From Gracilimonas sp965227215 (GTDB lineage: Bacteria > Bacteroidota > Rhodothermia > Balneolales > Balneolaceae), in assembly GCA_965227215.1 (NCBI GenBank), contig OZ245729.1, positions 310,001-374,000 on the forward strand: a DNA stretch of 64,000 bases, in the 5' to 3' direction. The translations under genes were made by a program, and so were the position numbers. Shown piece after piece: positions 53,035-61,420 of this stretch (positions are counted from its first letter, which is position 1; every line of letters starts with the position of its first letter). Under the pieces are notes generated by a model. It was not told the DNA's origin. It ran no database searches and worked only from the letters and a program-made list of their open reading frames with translations.

Positions 53035-53577
53035 ATCGCAAGAAGAAGTTATCAGAGACGACCACAAAATGAGGATCGTCCTCGAATTAATGAAGAAATC
53101 AATGCCGCTAAAGTCCGTGTAATTAAACCGGATGAAGGCCATGAAATTACGACAGCTGAACGCGCTCTGCAGATAGCTGCATCGTATGATTTGGATCTCG
53201 TAGAGGTCGCCCCCAATGCCAAGCCCCCGGTATGCAAGGTGATTGATTACGGGAAATTTATGTACGAGAAAAAGAAAAAAGAGAAAGAAGCCAAGAAAAA
53301 ACAGCATACCATATCTGTTAAAGAATTGCGCTTCCGTCCGAACACGGATGATCATGATCTTGAATTTAAAACCCGCCACGCTCGCGAATTTTTGGAAGGT
53401 GGCGATAAAGTAAAAGCAACGGTGCAGTTCCGTGGGCGTGATATGCTCTACACAGAAAAAGGCGAATTATTGCTTCTGCAGCTTGCTAAAGACCTTTCCG
53501 ATGTGGGCAAGATTGAAAGTAAGCCCAATATGGAAGGCCGCAGAATGATCATGATGCTCGCCCCATCTAAAAGTTAA
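53035..53577 (+). CDS. infC: Translation initiation factor IF-3 (ATC start codon)
   Basis: The 180-residue protein starts at ATC (53035-53037), five bases after a GAGG ribosome-binding site. No ATG exists in the N-terminal part, and the frame is open from there. The N-domain has RINEEINAAKVRVI and DLDLVEVAPNAKPPVCKVIDYGK; the C-domain has VKELRFRPNTDDHD and FLEGGDKVKATVQFRGR. The length equals that of E. coli IF-3. A rare ATN start is the known device by which IF-3 limits its own translation through start-codon discrimination, so autoregulation is likely here too. Confidence 0.95.
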   Translation: MARRSYQRRPQNEDRPRINEEINAAKVRVIKPDEGHEITTAERALQIAASYDLDLVEVAPNAKPPVCKVIDYGKFMYEKKKKEKEAKKKQHTISVKELRFRPNTDDHDLEFKTRHAREFLEGGDKVKATVQFRGRDMLYTEKGELLLLQLAKDLSDVGKIESKPNMEGRRMIMMLAPSKS

Positions 53578-53652
53578 TTCCTTCGTTGCACAGGGATACA
53601 AATCTCCCTATTTTATAAGTCTTTAAATTTTCACAAAAGTTGGTGGATTTCC

Positions 53653-53853
53653 ATGCCAAAAATGAAAAGTAATAGTGGTGCTAAAAAGCGGTTTAAGGTT
53701 ACCGGTTCCGGTAAAATTAAGCGTAAAAAAGCTTACAAGCGTCACATTCTGACAAAGAAAAGTAGTAAAACAAAAAGACAGCTTGGAAAAGACACATTGG
53801 TTGACAAAGCCGATGAAAAGTCTATCAAAAGACAGCTGCCTTATCAATCTTAA
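53653..53853 (+). CDS. rpmI: 50S ribosomal protein L35
   Basis: A 66-residue, very basic protein. MPKMKSNSGAKKRFKVTGSG and the HILTKKSSKTKRQLG block are diagnostic of L35. It is in the conserved infC-rpmI-rplT order, 19 bp before rplT, and its length is standard. A small imperfect hairpin (AGGGAT...ATCTCCCT) in the infC-rpmI gap could be a leader structure. Confidence 0.98.
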   Translation: MPKMKSNSGAKKRFKVTGSGKIKRKKAYKRHILTKKSSKTKRQLGKDTLVDKADEKSIKRQLPYQS

Positions 53854-53872
53854 TTTTTAAACTAACGACAAA

Positions 53873-54220
53873 ATGCCACGTTCATTAAATTTGGTGGCTT
53901 CCCGTCGCCGTCGCAAAAAGATCATTGATCAAGCGAAAGGTTACTGGGGCAAGCGTAAGAACGTTTACACCATTGCGAAGAATGCTGTAGAGAAAGGACT
54001 TCTCTATCAATACAGAGACCGCAAGAATCGTAAGCGTAATTTCCGTCGATTATGGATCACCCGCATCAATGCGGCAGCAAGATTAAACGGTACAACCTAT
54101 TCTAAACTCATCCACGGGATGAAGACCAAGAATATGGAGATTAACCGTAAGGTTCTTGCAGATCTTGCCGTACACGATGCAGATACGTTTGCTGCTATTG
54201 TTAAGGAAGCCACTGCTTAA
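53873..54220 (+). CDS. rplT: 50S ribosomal protein L20
   Basis: A 115-residue L20, which binds 23S rRNA early in 50S assembly. MPRSLNLVASRRRRKKII, GYWGKRKNVYTIAKNAVEKG and LWITRINAAARLNGTTYSK match the family. In other bacteria L20 represses its own operon by binding the leader; no leader site was recognised here. A strong terminator follows. Confidence 0.98.
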   Translation: MPRSLNLVASRRRRKKIIDQAKGYWGKRKNVYTIAKNAVEKGLLYQYRDRKNRKRNFRRLWITRINAAARLNGTTYSKLIHGMKTKNMEINRKVLADLAVHDADTFAAIVKEATA

Positions 54221-54240
54221 TTGCATATATTAAACGGTAT

Positions 54241-54282
54241 AAACCGGCAGATCTTTTTTATAAGGTTTGCCGGTTTTTTTAT
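54241..54282 (+). terminator. Intrinsic terminator after rplT
   Basis: AAACCGGCA (54241-54249) pairs with TGCCGGTTT (54268-54276), followed by TTTT and a further T-rich run. It is 20 bp after the rplT stop and separates the ribosomal genes from pheST. Confidence 0.85.
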
Positions 54283-54298
54283 TTTTGGGAACTAATTT

Positions 54299-54325
54299 CG
54301 GTTCTAACGCAAAGTGTCAGAACCG
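54299..54325. repeat. Palindromic element upstream of pheS
   Basis: CGGTTCT (54299-54305) and AGAACCG (54319-54325) form a 7 bp stem, extended by AC/GT after a mismatch. It looks like an interspersed palindrome rather than a terminator, as no T-tract follows. Confidence 0.5.
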
Positions 54326-54353
54326 GTTTTAGATAAAGTATTAGATTCCCTCT

Positions 54354-54378
54354 CGCTACGACGCTCTGCGTTGAAGCG
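54354..54378. repeat. ACGCTCTGCGT palindrome, copy 2
   Basis: CGCTACGACGCTCTGCGTTGAAGCG shares the 12-mer GACGCTCTGCGT and flanking GCT...AGCG with the reverse complement of 39971-39996. It lies 28 bp before the pheS start. Confidence 0.5.
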
Positions 54379-54405
54379 AATTCATTCTAAAAGAAAATCA
54401 CATTC

Positions 54406-55413
54406 ATGCTTGATGACATAAAAGCATTACAGGAAGAAATTAACAGCTTCTCCATCTCTGATGATGAACAGCTCGAAGCATTCCGTCTTGAATTTTTATC
54501 CCGAAACGGGAAAGTACAATCCATGTTCAAAAATATGGGGAGCGTTCCCAAAGAAGAGCGGGCTGAAGTTGGAAAGGCCATGAATCAGGTGAAAGTGCTG
54601 GCCGAGTCGAAGTTTGAAGAAGCTAAGGCTGCTCTTGAACAAAATGTAAGTAAGGACCTGAGTGCTAAGGATGACATTACCCTCACTCCTCCATCCTACC
54701 CGTTAGGTTCGCTTCACCCCTTGACTCAAACCCTGGAGGAAATGAAATCCATTTTCTACCGGTTGGGCTTTACCATTGCAGACGGACCTGAAATAGAGGA
54801 TGACTTTCATAATTTTACAGCCCTGAATTTCCCTCCAAATCACCCGGCACGGGATGAGCAGGATACCTTTTTTATTAAGAAGAGTGATGATCCCAATATT
54901 CAGGATCTTGTGCTTCGCACTCACACTTCTCCGGTACAGATTCGTCTGATGGAAAATACCGAACCTCCGATCCGCGCAATAATGCCCGGACGCGTTTACC
55001 GGAATGAAGCTGTTTCACCCAAGTCTTACTTCTTATTTCACCAGGTGGAAGCTTTATATATAGATGAAAATGTAAGCGTTGCTGATTTGAAAGAAACGCT
55101 GATCACTTTTGCCAAGCTGATGTTTGGGACGGATGTAAAATACAGATTACGTCCCGGCTTCTTCCCCTTCACTGAACCAAGCCTTGAAATGGATATTTGG
55201 TGGGGATCGGAGAAAGATGGAAAATGGCTGGAAATTTTGGGCTCCGGCATGGTTGATCCCAATGTATTGAAACATTCCGGTGTGGATCCGGAAAAATACA
55301 CCGGCTTTGCCTGGGGCATGGGTGTTGAACGTATTGCCATCCTCAGACATGGAATTGACGACATCCGCACCTTCTACGAAAATGACATTCGCTTCCTCGA
55401 ACAGTTTAACTAA
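54406..55413 (+). CDS. pheS: Phenylalanyl-tRNA synthetase alpha subunit
   Basis: A 335-residue alpha chain. An N-terminal coiled coil (1-90) precedes the class II core with HPLTQTLEEMKSIFYRLGF, LRTHTSPVQIRLME (motif 2 region) and GFAWGMGVERIAILRHGIDD (motif 3, discontinuous). It forms an alpha2-beta2 enzyme with PheT, 17 bp downstream, and charges tRNA-Phe in the cytoplasm. Confidence 0.98.
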   Translation: MLDDIKALQEEINSFSISDDEQLEAFRLEFLSRNGKVQSMFKNMGSVPKEERAEVGKAMNQVKVLAESKFEEAKAALEQNVSKDLSAKDDITLTPPSYPLGSLHPLTQTLEEMKSIFYRLGFTIADGPEIEDDFHNFTALNFPPNHPARDEQDTFFIKKSDDPNIQDLVLRTHTSPVQIRLMENTEPPIRAIMPGRVYRNEAVSPKSYFLFHQVEALYIDENVSVADLKETLITFAKLMFGTDVKYRLRPGFFPFTEPSLEMDIWWGSEKDGKWLEILGSGMVDPNVLKHSGVDPEKYTGFAWGMGVERIAILRHGIDDIRTFYENDIRFLEQFN

Positions 55414-55430
55414 ATACCTCCCCCGCTTTA

Positions 55431-57839
55431 ATGAAAGTATCGTACAACTGGCTTAAAGAATTTATTGACCTTCCGCTATCGCCGGAAGAAACCGCAGAAA
55501 AACTAACCCTTATTGGACTGGAAGTCGAAGAAATTGAATCCTTCGGTAGTTCTCTGGATGGAGTAATTGTTGGAGAAGTGCTGGAAGTCCGCGAACACCC
55601 CAATGCTGACCGGCTTCAGGTATGTGATGTTAACCTGGGCGACACTAAAACACAGATTGTGTGTGGGGCCAAAAACGTAGCGGCCGGACAAAAAGTGCCT
55701 GTAGCCACTGTTGGGTCTGTCCTTCCCATAAAACTGGATGACGGTTCCTTACTGAAAATCAAAAAAGCTAAGTTACGCGGTGAAGTTTCGGAAGGAATGA
55801 TTTGTGCCGAAGATGAACTTGGCCTTGGTACCGATCATGACGGCATTATGGTGCTGGATGAAGATCTTAAAGTGGGAACGCCCATTTCAGATATCTTCGA
55901 CCTGTATGAAGATACCATCATCGATATTGCCATAACCCCTAACCGCCCGGATGCTACCTGTCACTTGGGTGTTGCAAGAGATTTATCGGCCGCTTTAAAT
56001 ATTGATCTGAACAAACCTGAGATTTCATCCGGCAAAGTAGTTGAAGATTCCGATGACATCACCATAAAAATTGAAAATGCCGAGAAATGCCACCGGTATG
56101 TGGGAAAGATGGTTAAAGGGGTTGAAATCAAAGAATCACCAAGCTGGCTTCAGAATAAGCTGAAAGCCATCGGTGTACGTCCCGTTAATAATGTGGTGGA
56201 TGTGACCAATTATGTGATGTATGAATTAGGGCAGCCTTTGCATGCATTTGATTACGCTACCATTCGCGGAAAGGAAATTGTAGTAAAGGATTATGACAAA
56301 GAAATTGAATTTGAAACGCTGGACCATGTGAAGCGCAAATGCTCTCCGGGCACCTTGTTTATTTGTGATGGAGAAGGTCCGGTAGCCATTGCCGGGGTAA
56401 TGGGTGGCGTGGATTCTGAAGTTGATGATGACACCACCGATATCCTCATCGAAAGCGCTTATTTCGACCCGGGTTCTATCCGCAGAACGGCTAAAGAGCA
56501 AACCCTGCAAACCGATGCCTCCTACCGTTTTGAACGCGGAATTGACCCAAACCTTCAGGCAATTGCTGCAGAACGAGCCGCTCAGCTGATTGCTGAGGTC
56601 GCCGGCGGAGAGATTTCAAAGGAAACGGTCGATGTTCACCCAACCAAAACAGAAACACATCAGCTTACCCTCCGAAAAAGCTATACCAATCGCTTGTTAG
56701 GTACCGACTTCGATACTTCTACTATCGCGACTATTCTGGATGGATTAGAACTGGATGAAGTTGACCGGGATGAAGATACTATTACCTTTGAGATTCCAAC
56801 ATTCCGCCCGGATCTGGAGCGTGAAGTTGATTTAATTGAGGAAGTTGGGCGACTGTTTGATTACAACAAAATTCCCGCTCCAAAACACGGTATTTATGTC
56901 TCTTCAGAACCAATTAATGAATGGGAGAAGCTTAATCAGAAAATCCGAAACACATGCCTGCAGCTGGGTTTACGAGAAATCTATTCCAACTCGCTGATTT
57001 CTGAGAAAGAAGCCTCTCACTTTGGAGAGCTTGATGATATGATTTCAGCCCTGAATCCTTTAAACAAGGATATGAGTACCCTGCGCCCTTCCCTGCTGCA
57101 TGGCTTCCTGAAATCAGCTTCCTACAACTTCAACCGTAAGAGAGCCGGAGTCCGATTTTTTGAACTAGGGCATGTATTCAATGCCGACAAAGAAGGCACG
57201 TACTACGAAGGGATTAAAGAAGAAGTGCATGTATTGCTTGGCCTGGCCGGACTGAAAAATCAGGACAGTTGGTCAGAAGAAGCCGAGTCTTATTCGATCT
57301 TTGATTTGAAAGCACTGGTTCATGCTTTTTTCCAGAAACTGAATTTGTTGGAGCACCTTTCATCCAAAGCAAAAGATGAAAGCACTCTTGAATACTATTG
57401 GGGAGATAAGAAAATAGGAACCCTCTTCCTTCCTTCCGATGATTTAAAGGAAGCCTATGATTTCGATCAGGAAGCCTTTGTAGCTGAACTGTCTGTGTCA
57501 GCAATCTCGGAAGCACTAGCTGTAATACCTGAAAATACCTTTAAAGCTGTACCGAAATTCCCCGCATTCGAATTCGACTTTGCCGTGATTGTTTCTCAGT
57601 CGATATCGGCCGGAGAACTGATGGACGTGATTGAAGACAAAGCCGGCGATCAGCTGGAAAGCATTGATATTTTTGATGTTTTTGAAGGTGACTCTATCGG
57701 AAAAGGAAACAAAAGTCTGGCCTTCCGGTTAAACTTCCTGAATCCGAACAAGACCTTGAATATCAAAGAAGTAGAACCTATTATTCAGCGAATTGTTAAA
57801 TCATTGGAAAAAGATTTTTCAGCTAAACTGAGAGGGTAA
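55431..57839 (+). CDS. pheT: Phenylalanyl-tRNA synthetase beta subunit
   Basis: An 802-residue beta chain. It has an N-terminal tRNA-binding EMAP/OB domain (about 40-150, LQVCDVNLGDTKTQIVCGAKN, discontinuous), B3/B4 editing domain with NRPDATCHLGVARDLSA, the B5 DNA-binding-like domain, the catalytic-like core, and the C-terminal ferredoxin-fold anticodon-binding domain (SIDIFDVFEGDSIGKGNKS). Full length. It is followed after 12 bp by a coiled-coil gene and zapA. Confidence 0.98.
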   Translation: MKVSYNWLKEFIDLPLSPEETAEKLTLIGLEVEEIESFGSSLDGVIVGEVLEVREHPNADRLQVCDVNLGDTKTQIVCGAKNVAAGQKVPVATVGSVLPIKLDDGSLLKIKKAKLRGEVSEGMICAEDELGLGTDHDGIMVLDEDLKVGTPISDIFDLYEDTIIDIAITPNRPDATCHLGVARDLSAALNIDLNKPEISSGKVVEDSDDITIKIENAEKCHRYVGKMVKGVEIKESPSWLQNKLKAIGVRPVNNVVDVTNYVMYELGQPLHAFDYATIRGKEIVVKDYDKEIEFETLDHVKRKCSPGTLFICDGEGPVAIAGVMGGVDSEVDDDTTDILIESAYFDPGSIRRTAKEQTLQTDASYRFERGIDPNLQAIAAERAAQLIAEVAGGEISKETVDVHPTKTETHQLTLRKSYTNRLLGTDFDTSTIATILDGLELDEVDRDEDTITFEIPTFRPDLEREVDLIEEVGRLFDYNKIPAPKHGIYVSSEPINEWEKLNQKIRNTCLQLGLREIYSNSLISEKEASHFGELDDMISALNPLNKDMSTLRPSLLHGFLKSASYNFNRKRAGVRFFELGHVFNADKEGTYYEGIKEEVHVLLGLAGLKNQDSWSEEAESYSIFDLKALVHAFFQKLNLLEHLSSKAKDESTLEYYWGDKKIGTLFLPSDDLKEAYDFDQEAFVAELSVSAISEALAVIPENTFKAVPKFPAFEFDFAVIVSQSISAGELMDVIEDKAGDQLESIDIFDVFEGDSIGKGNKSLAFRLNFLNPNKTLNIKEVEPIIQRIVKSLEKDFSAKLRG

Positions 57840-57851
57840 TCAAACCTGCAT

Positions 57852-58106
57852 ATGAATAAACTTTCACAACAAAGCGATACGTTCAGACGACTGCTGGATG
57901 AAGTGGGTTCCGAGGTGGAAGGTCTGAAACAGGAAATTCGTGAGCTCAAGAAAGACAACGCCAAGTTAAAAGCCAAGCTCGAGGAAGAGCATGAGAAGCA
58001 AACCGATATCTTTTCAGCTATCACCGAATCAGAAAGGCTGGCGCTGAGGCAACATGTGCAGGGACTTATCTCAAAAATTGACCATCACCTTGGAGTTGAT
58101 TCATGA
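57852..58106 (+). CDS. Short coiled-coil protein between pheT and zapA
   Basis: An 84-residue, highly charged helical protein. Residues 10-55 have a heptad pattern (EVEGLKQEIRELKKDNAKL) fitting a coiled coil. No family is firmly recognised; its size and coiled coil resemble ZapB, which links ZapA to other division proteins, and its stop overlaps the zapA start by 4 bp. A division role is inferred from this coupling only. Confidence 0.65.
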   Translation: MNKLSQQSDTFRRLLDEVGSEVEGLKQEIRELKKDNAKLKAKLEEEHEKQTDIFSAITESERLALRQHVQGLISKIDHHLGVDS

Positions 58107-58396
58107 AATCGATAAAAGTTACTATCCTCGGTAAGCAGTACCCTTTAAAAGTAGAAGATCATGAAGAAGAAGCCATGATCCGAATCTGCAAGTTCGTGGA
58201 TGAACGCTTTAAAACCTACCGCCAGCAATTGGTTAAACAGCCGGAATCGACTGTCATGGTATTGGCCGCACTTAGTATTGCTGAAGAGCTCTTTGAAGCC
58301 CGTAATGCCAATACGGAATTAGAAAATAACGAAGAAGTTTTGATGGAGCGGGTAAATCACAGCCTCGAACGCCTACTCACCGAGATCAGAGAATAA
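58103..58396 (+). CDS. zapA: Cell division protein ZapA
   Basis: A 97-residue ZapA. The N-terminal globular part (KVTILGKQYPLKVEDHEEEAM, discontinuous; MIRICKFVDERFK) is followed by a long helix (ESTVMVLAALSIAEELFEAR) for dimer and tetramer formation. ZapA bundles FtsZ filaments at the Z-ring. It is coupled to the upstream coiled-coil gene by a 4 bp overlap. Confidence 0.88.
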   Translation: MKSIKVTILGKQYPLKVEDHEEEAMIRICKFVDERFKTYRQQLVKQPESTVMVLAALSIAEELFEARNANTELENNEEVLMERVNHSLERLLTEIRE

Positions 58397-58427
58397 AAAT
58401 CCCCATTTTAAATAGCAGGAGTATATT

Positions 58428-59243
58428 TTGGCTGATACAATCAGCATTTTTTTTGTTGGCGATATAGTTGGAGACCCCGGTCTTGAAATGACCAATACCT
58501 TTCTCCCCAGTCTTATAAAGAAGTATGACGCCGATTTTGTGATAGCCAATGCCGAAAACTCCCACGAGGGCTTTGGCACCAACCGGAAGATCATTAAAAA
58601 CCTGCTTAATCTTGGAGTAAACGTAGTTACCGGCGGCGATCACTCTTTCGACAAGTGGAAGGTGTTTGATTACATGCGCGATCATGATCATATCCTTCGC
58701 CCTCTTAACTACCCCAAAGGAAATGCAGGACTTGGTTTCAGTATCCACGAAGTACCAAAGAAAAATGTAAAGGTGGGCGTACTGAATTTGCAGGGACGTA
58801 CTTTTATGAAAGCCATTGATGATCCTTTTTCCACCGCCGAATGGGCATTGGAGAAAATCAGAGAAGAAACGAATATTATTTTCGTGGATTTCCATGCCGA
58901 AGCCACCGCAGAAAAAATATCCATGGGCTGGCATATCGATGGAAAAGCATCGGTGATGGTCGGAACCCATACACATGTTCAAACCAATGATGCCCGAATT
59001 TTTCCGCAAGGGCTTGGATACCTGACCGACGCCGGTATGACCGGTTCCATGAACGGGGTAATCGGAATGGATAAAAAAGTAGCCATCAAACGATTAATGA
59101 CCGGAGTCCATCAGAAATATCAGCCGGCCTCCGGAGACAATCAGCTTTGCGGGGCTTTTGCAAAAATTGATATTGAAACCGGAAAATGTGTACACATCGA
59201 GCCCGTTACCTATCCCGGACTAAACAACTCAGCTACCGATTAA
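58428..59243 (+). CDS. YmdB-like metallophosphoesterase (TIGR00282 family)
   Basis: A 271-residue phosphoesterase that starts at TTG (58428), set by a clear AGGAG site six bases upstream. Its motifs are FVGDIVGDPG, IANAENSHEGFG, TGGDHSFDK, VDFHAEATAEK and VGTHTHVQTND, covering all metal ligands of the YmdB family. In Bacillus, YmdB hydrolyses 2',3'-cAMP and affects biofilm and sporulation choices. The role here is unknown. Its stop overlaps the lolD start by one base (TAATG). Confidence 0.9.
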   Translation: MADTISIFFVGDIVGDPGLEMTNTFLPSLIKKYDADFVIANAENSHEGFGTNRKIIKNLLNLGVNVVTGGDHSFDKWKVFDYMRDHDHILRPLNYPKGNAGLGFSIHEVPKKNVKVGVLNLQGRTFMKAIDDPFSTAEWALEKIREETNIIFVDFHAEATAEKISMGWHIDGKASVMVGTHTHVQTNDARIFPQGLGYLTDAGMTGSMNGVIGMDKKVAIKRLMTGVHQKYQPASGDNQLCGAFAKIDIETGKCVHIEPVTYPGLNNSATD

Positions 59244-59935
59244 TGGATAACCAAAAAACCGTTCTTCAAGCCAAGGATTTGTATAAAAGCTTTCCGGGCG
59301 GACCCGATAAAGACGAACTCAAGGTATTACAAGGAATGAACCTGGAGATTGCTGAAGCAAGCATCACCTCTATTGTGGGCTCAAGCGGAAGCGGTAAAAG
59401 TACGCTCCTTCATATTTTGGGAGGCCTCGATCGTGCTGATTCCGGTGATGTATTCTGGAACGAGAAGAACATATCTGATTACAAGGCGGATGACCTGGCT
59501 GATTTTCGAAATAAGTATATCGGCTTTGTGTTTCAATTCCATCATTTACTGCCGGAGTTTACCGCGCTCGAGAATGTTGCCATGCCCGCGCTGATTGCCG
59601 GAACTCAATCAGACGAAGCATATGAACGAGCTCATGAATTACTTGGGCTGTTCGGTATCGACGAACGATCGGGGCACCGCCCTACTCAACTCTCCGGTGG
59701 CGAGCAGCAACGGGTATCTATGGCTCGGGCTCTCATGAATAATCCGCGCGTTGTGCTTGCAGACGAGCCTACGGGAAATCTCGATCAGGAAAACACCGAT
59801 ATTATCCTGGACCTCTTGTTTGAGCTCAGGGAAGCCATGGGTGTATCTGTATTACTGATCACGCACGAAAAGGAAATTGCAAGCCGATCGGACACCATTC
59901 TTGAACTAAAAAATGGTGTTTTAGAATCACTTTAG
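59243..59935 (+). CDS. lolD: ABC transporter ATP-binding protein LolD-like
   Basis: A 230-residue ABC ATPase from the ATG at 59243 (an in-frame start upstream would lie inside the previous gene). Walker A is GSSGSGKS (46-53), the Q-loop is GFVFQFHHLLPEFTALENVAMP (discontinuous), the signature is LSGGEQQR, and Walker B is VVLADEPTG. The FQFHHLLPEF segment is typical of LolD, which powers release of lipoproteins from the inner membrane with LolC/E. No permease is adjacent in the window. MacB-type ATPases are similar, so the name is likely but not certain. Confidence 0.85.
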   Translation: MDNQKTVLQAKDLYKSFPGGPDKDELKVLQGMNLEIAEASITSIVGSSGSGKSTLLHILGGLDRADSGDVFWNEKNISDYKADDLADFRNKYIGFVFQFHHLLPEFTALENVAMPALIAGTQSDEAYERAHELLGLFGIDERSGHRPTQLSGGEQQRVSMARALMNNPRVVLADEPTGNLDQENTDIILDLLFELREAMGVSVLLITHEKEIASRSDTILELKNGVLESL

Positions 59936-59939
59936 GGTT

Positions 59940-59969
59940 TTGGGAAGTCCGAAAACAGTCCTATTTTTA
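59940..59969 (+). promoter_or_regulatory. Bacteroidota-type promoter before the TPR protein
   Basis: TTG (59940-59942) and TATTTTTA (59962-59969; seven of eight matches to TAnnTTTG) are 19 bp apart and 36 bp before the start at 60006. Confidence 0.5.
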
Positions 59970-60005
59970 CATCCTTCAAATCACAGCTATTTTAAATAAA
60001 CAAAC

Positions 60006-60692
60006 ATGTCGAAACGACTTTCAAAAGAAGAATTAGAATCTGATCCGCTGATTGAAAATTATAACCGTGCAGCGGCTTATGTAACTGAAAACAAAAGCTT
60101 CATCACCACTTTGGCCATTGCAGTAGTACTGGTTGTAGGTGGCATTGTTGGATATAATTACTATTCCTCAGCTCAGGAACAGGAAGCACAGCAACTGTTG
60201 TCTGTAGCCGAAAACTACTACAATCAGGCTGACTATGAGAATGCTCTTTATGGAGACGAGTTTGAGCTTACTTATGGCTTCGATCAGATTGCCGAAGAAT
60301 TCCCACGCACAAACGCCGGCAACATTGCGAATTTCTATGCCGCGGTTTCAAGTTATGAATTAGGTGATATTGAAAATGCCCTGATGTTCATGGAAGAATT
60401 TGAGGTACCTGAAGGCATCCTCGGTGTAGGCCCGCTTAGTTTCCACGGTAAACTGCTGATGGCCAATGAAAACTATGAAGCAGCAGCCGAGAAATTCATT
60501 CAGGCAGCCAACTGGAATAAAAACAGTGTTACCACACCATCCAACCTTTTGGAAGCTGCACAAGCTTATTATCAGGTCGGCAACTACGACAAAGCGGATG
60601 AAGTAGCTACCCAGATTATTGAAGAATATCCTCAAAGCGGACAGATTGCTGAATCTGAAAGACTGAAAGGAATGATTGCTGCTACCAGTTAA
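60006..60692 (+). CDS. TPR-containing inner-membrane protein (YfgM-like)
   Basis: A 228-residue protein with a cytoplasmic start, one transmembrane helix (about 34-52, ITTLAIAVVLVVGGIVGYNY) and a periplasmic TPR region (about 60-228: AENYYNQADYENAL, ANFYAAVSSYELGDIENAL, AAQAYYQVGNYDKADEVA). The layout equals that of YfgM and of the TPR_21 family, which act as ancillary chaperones near the Sec or Bam machinery. It has its own promoter and a strong terminator, so it is monocistronic. Confidence 0.8.
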   Translation: MSKRLSKEELESDPLIENYNRAAAYVTENKSFITTLAIAVVLVVGGIVGYNYYSSAQEQEAQQLLSVAENYYNQADYENALYGDEFELTYGFDQIAEEFPRTNAGNIANFYAAVSSYELGDIENALMFMEEFEVPEGILGVGPLSFHGKLLMANENYEAAAEKFIQAANWNKNSVTTPSNLLEAAQAYYQVGNYDKADEVATQIIEEYPQSGQIAESERLKGMIAATS

Positions 60693-60718
60693 TCAATTCA
60701 ATCTTATTATTTCATTGG

Positions 60719-60752
60719 AAGGCTTCTGATTTATTTCAGAAGCCTTTTTTTT
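60719..60752 (+). terminator. Strong intrinsic terminator after the TPR protein
   Basis: AAGGCTTCTGA (60719-60729) pairs perfectly with TCAGAAGCCTT (60736-60746), 11 bp with a 6 nt loop, followed by a T-run to 60752. Confidence 0.92.
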
Positions 60753-60776
60753 GAATCATACCCGCCAGTGCGGTTC

Positions 60777-60806
60777 TTGCCATTTAGGTATTTTCTTTTA
60801 GATTGG
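60777..60806 (+). promoter_or_regulatory. Bacteroidota-type promoter of the DUF1579-like gene
   Basis: TTG (60777-60779) is followed after 19 bp by TAGATTGG (60799-60806), seven of eight matches to TAnnTTTG, 26 bp before the ATG at 60833. Confidence 0.45.
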
Positions 60807-60832
60807 ATGGATACTTCCACTAACCCTTCGCT

Positions 60833-61420
60833 ATGAAATACCTTTTTTTTATTTGCCTGGCTATCCTATGTATAGGATCTGAGTTCTCCATTGCACAATA
60901 CAAATACGAAGCTTCAGACATACATCCCTACGGACAACTAAACCCCGATGCCCCTGAACAAGTTGGGAATTTTGAAGAACTGATTGGAGAAAGTACCTGT
61001 ACATCTCAAAACCGAGCTGCCGACGGTTCCTGGAATAAACCTGTGAATATGATCTGGACTTTTAAATATATCATGAACGGAATGGCGGTACAGGATGAAA
61101 CCCTGAAGGAAGACGGAACTCATTCGGGCAGTATCCGCCAGTTTAACGCCGACAGTGCTAAATGGTACGTGCATTATTACTCATCAAGCTCCACACCTCA
61201 AACTTTACCTTCCTGGACAGGAAAAAAACATGAAAATGGAAACATTGTACTCTACAGAAAACAGGCTGCACCAAATGGAACCGAAGGTTTTTATAGGCTA
61301 TCCTTTTCCGAAATCACAACAAACAAATTTGAATGGTTTGGTGAATGGGTTAATACTTCTGAGACTTTCACCTACCCTACCTGGAAGATTTCCTGTAAAA
61401 AATCACCGAAGAAAGGTTAA
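60833..61420 (+). CDS. Secreted DUF1579-like protein
   Basis: A 195-residue protein with a signal peptide (MKYLFFICLAILCIGSEFSIAQ). The body reads like lipocalin-type DUF1579/heme-free barrel proteins: a start GNFEELIGESTC, then alternating strands IWTFKYIMNGMAVQDE, KWYVHYYSSS, NIVLYRKQ and FEWFGEWV. No active-site residues stand out. Its stop overlaps the stop of the convergent repeat protein (TTAA, 61417-61420). Confidence 0.65.
   Translation: MKYLFFICLAILCIGSEFSIAQYKYEASDIHPYGQLNPDAPEQVGNFEELIGESTCTSQNRAADGSWNKPVNMIWTFKYIMNGMAVQDETLKEDGTHSGSIRQFNADSAKWYVHYYSSSSTPQTLPSWTGKKHENGNIVLYRKQAAPNGTEGFYRLSFSEITTNKFEWFGEWVNTSETFTYPTWKISCKKSPKKG

Noticed and set aside
53191..53577. Short infC frame of 128 residues starting at a TTG
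   Set aside because: It lacks the conserved IF-3 N-domain, which is present in frame upstream from the ATC at 53035 with a ribosome-binding site.
58386..59009. 207-codon reverse-strand open frame
   Set aside because: It is a shadow of the ymdB-like gene, with no family features and no upstream signals.
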